Shown here: one piece after another, positions 63,121 through 64,000 of the stretch
Layout: every line of letters starts with the position of its first letter
Position numbering within the stretch: the stretch's first letter is position 1
Origin: Anaerolineaceae bacterium
GTDB lineage: Bacteria; Chloroflexota; Anaerolineae; Anaerolineales; Anaerolineaceae
DNA: 64,000 nucleotides
Direction of reading: 5' to 3'
NCBI GenBank assembly: GCA_029265815.1
Contig: JAJUGU010000001.1
Span: forward strand, 310,001 to 374,000
The notes under the pieces: model-generated
Database searches by the model: none
Told to the model about the DNA's origin: nothing
What the model saw: the letters and a program-made list of their open reading frames with translations, nothing else
Position numbers and translations under genes: made by a program

Positions 63121-64000
63121 TTGTCCCAAGAAATCCGTTTCTTGACTATTGAGGTTGGATCAACGATCACCAAGGTAAATGGTTTCACAATCCTAGAACA
63201 GGGAAGATTTGAACACGTCGCCCAGGGGTTCGCTGCTACCAGCGTTGCCCAGGGCGACGTTCGTATTGGCGTTCAGCAAGCATTGGCTCATCTTGAATCG
63301 CAGTACGGGAAGATTACTGGCACTCCTGAGACCTTCGTAAACAGTTCTGCTGCTGGGGGCTTACGCATGACCGTACATGGCTTAACCTATAGCATGACTG
63401 CCCGGGCTGCACGCGAGGGGGCTTTAGGAGCCGGAGCTATTGTAAAAATGGTCACCGCTGGTCAGCTGGATGACCTTGACCTGGAAGAAATTCGCAACAT
63501 TCAACCAAATATCATCCTGCTTGCGGGTGGGGTGGAATTTGGTGAAAAGAAAATTGTGCTTGAAAACGCCAAAAAGTTGGCCAGCTTAAACCTCCAGATT
63601 CCATTAGTTTACGCTGGAAATTCCGCTATCCGAAAACAAGTTCAACAATCTTTCGCAGGATCTGGGATAGAAGTTCTCCTTGCCGACAACGTCTTTCCTG
63701 AAGTAGATGTATTGAATATTGAACCTCTGCGCAGAATTATTCATGAAGTATTCAACCAGAATATCATCCATGCACCCGGCATGGCGCACATTGGTGAGTT
63801 AACTCAATGGGAGATCCTTCCAACACCTGGCGCGGTGCTTCGAGGAGCGGAATTATTTGCTGAAGAATTAGGTGATTGCCTGGTTTTTGACGTAGGAGGC
63901 GCTACAACTGATGTGCATAGTGTTACCGACGGCAGTCAGGAATGGTCGCTGAAAATGACTGAACCCGAACCACACGCCAAACGCACCGTTGAAGGTGATC
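63121..64000 (+). CDS. MutL/GlmL-type reactivating ATPase (partial, cut by window end)
   Basis: An open frame of 293 codons runs off the window. It begins with TTG 63121, 7 nt after AGAGG, and reads LTIEVGSTITKVN, a nucleotide-binding Phosphate-1 motif of the actin-like ASKHA ATPases; later LVFDVGGATTDVHSV is Phosphate-2, and LLAGGVEFGEKK a conserved core. This is the GlmL/MutL family found beside B12-dependent aminomutases; it probably removes damaged cobalamin from OraE. Placed 18 bp after oraE. The missing end prevents full check. Confidence 0.88.
   Translation, partial: MSQEIRFLTIEVGSTITKVNGFTILEQGRFEHVAQGFAATSVAQGDVRIGVQQALAHLESQYGKITGTPETFVNSSAAGGLRMTVHGLTYSMTARAAREGALGAGAIVKMVTAGQLDDLDLEEIRNIQPNIILLAGGVEFGEKKIVLENAKKLASLNLQIPLVYAGNSAIRKQVQQSFAGSGIEVLLADNVFPEVDVLNIEPLRRIIHEVFNQNIIHAPGMAHIGELTQWEILPTPGAVLRGAELFAEELGDCLVFDVGGATTDVHSVTDGSQEWSLKMTEPEPHAKRTVEGD

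Overview
This is a moderately AT-rich (roughly low-to-mid 40s % GC by eye), densely coded bacterial chromosome segment with about 50 protein genes. I see no rRNA, tRNA, CRISPR array, insertion sequence or phage module. Gene content suggests an uncultured anaerobic Chloroflexota of the Anaerolineae type. The clues are membrane or secreted proteins with Thr/Pro-rich linkers, an ftsZ outside any dcw cluster, GH57 and GH13 alpha-glucan enzymes, a RuvX/MltG operon carrying a baseplate-J-like membrane protein, and an oxygen-sensitive B12-dependent ornithine fermentation operon. This placement is inference from gene families, not from a phylogenetic marker.

Layout. 1-2550: TetR regulator, NAD-dependent epimerase and short-chain dehydrogenase. 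2587-4806: elongation factor P with Arg32 at its tip, a small Cys-rich protein and a HAD protein with a DinB-like tail. 4938-6797: ftsH. 6832-9792 (minus): yraN-miaA-acyl-CoA ligase. 9882-15990: cinA-like gene, an amidohydrolase fused to a CYTH-like domain, glycogen synthase and 4-alpha-glucanotransferase. 16031-18131: EamA exporter (minus), then superoxide dismutase and ferredoxin. 18186-21237 (minus): baseplate-J-like membrane protein, ruvX, mltG. 21344-30310: a lipoprotein, then a tightly coupled DNA-processing operon (DnaQ-type exonuclease, inactive-looking SF1 helicase, active-looking SF1 helicase, stand-alone Fe-S PD-(D/E)XK nuclease, recJ). 30345-33847: Tat-exported L,D-transpeptidase, hemW (minus), LysM protein. 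33927-38886 (minus): class III aminotransferase, trxB; CapA-type lipoprotein, cyclase. 39003-46985: thiolase, winged-helix protein, giant GH13 protein, GH57 enzyme and epimerase (last two minus). 47086-50039: uncharacterised TIM-barrel-like protein, ftsZ and two tiny proteins. 50154-54048: LCP-like protein, DUF362 protein, polyferredoxin, SlyD-type isomerase. 54136-57519: YgiQ radical SAM protein, THUMP methyltransferase, DUF3795 protein (minus).

57725 to the window end: the oxidative D-ornithine pathway ord-ortA-ortB-oraS-oraE, followed by a MutL/GlmL-type ATPase cut by the window edge. Together these convert D-ornithine to 2,4-diaminopentanoate, then to 2-amino-4-ketopentanoate, then to alanine and acetyl-CoA.

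The most unusual items are the operon that splits an AddAB-like machine into separate helicase, pseudo-helicase and nuclease genes and combines them with DnaQ-type and RecJ exonucleases; the amidohydrolase-CYTH fusion; the HAD-DinB-like fusion; EF-P with Arg32; and a recurring promoter form in which an extended -10 element lies only 7-9 nt before the start codon, implying leaderless mRNAs.
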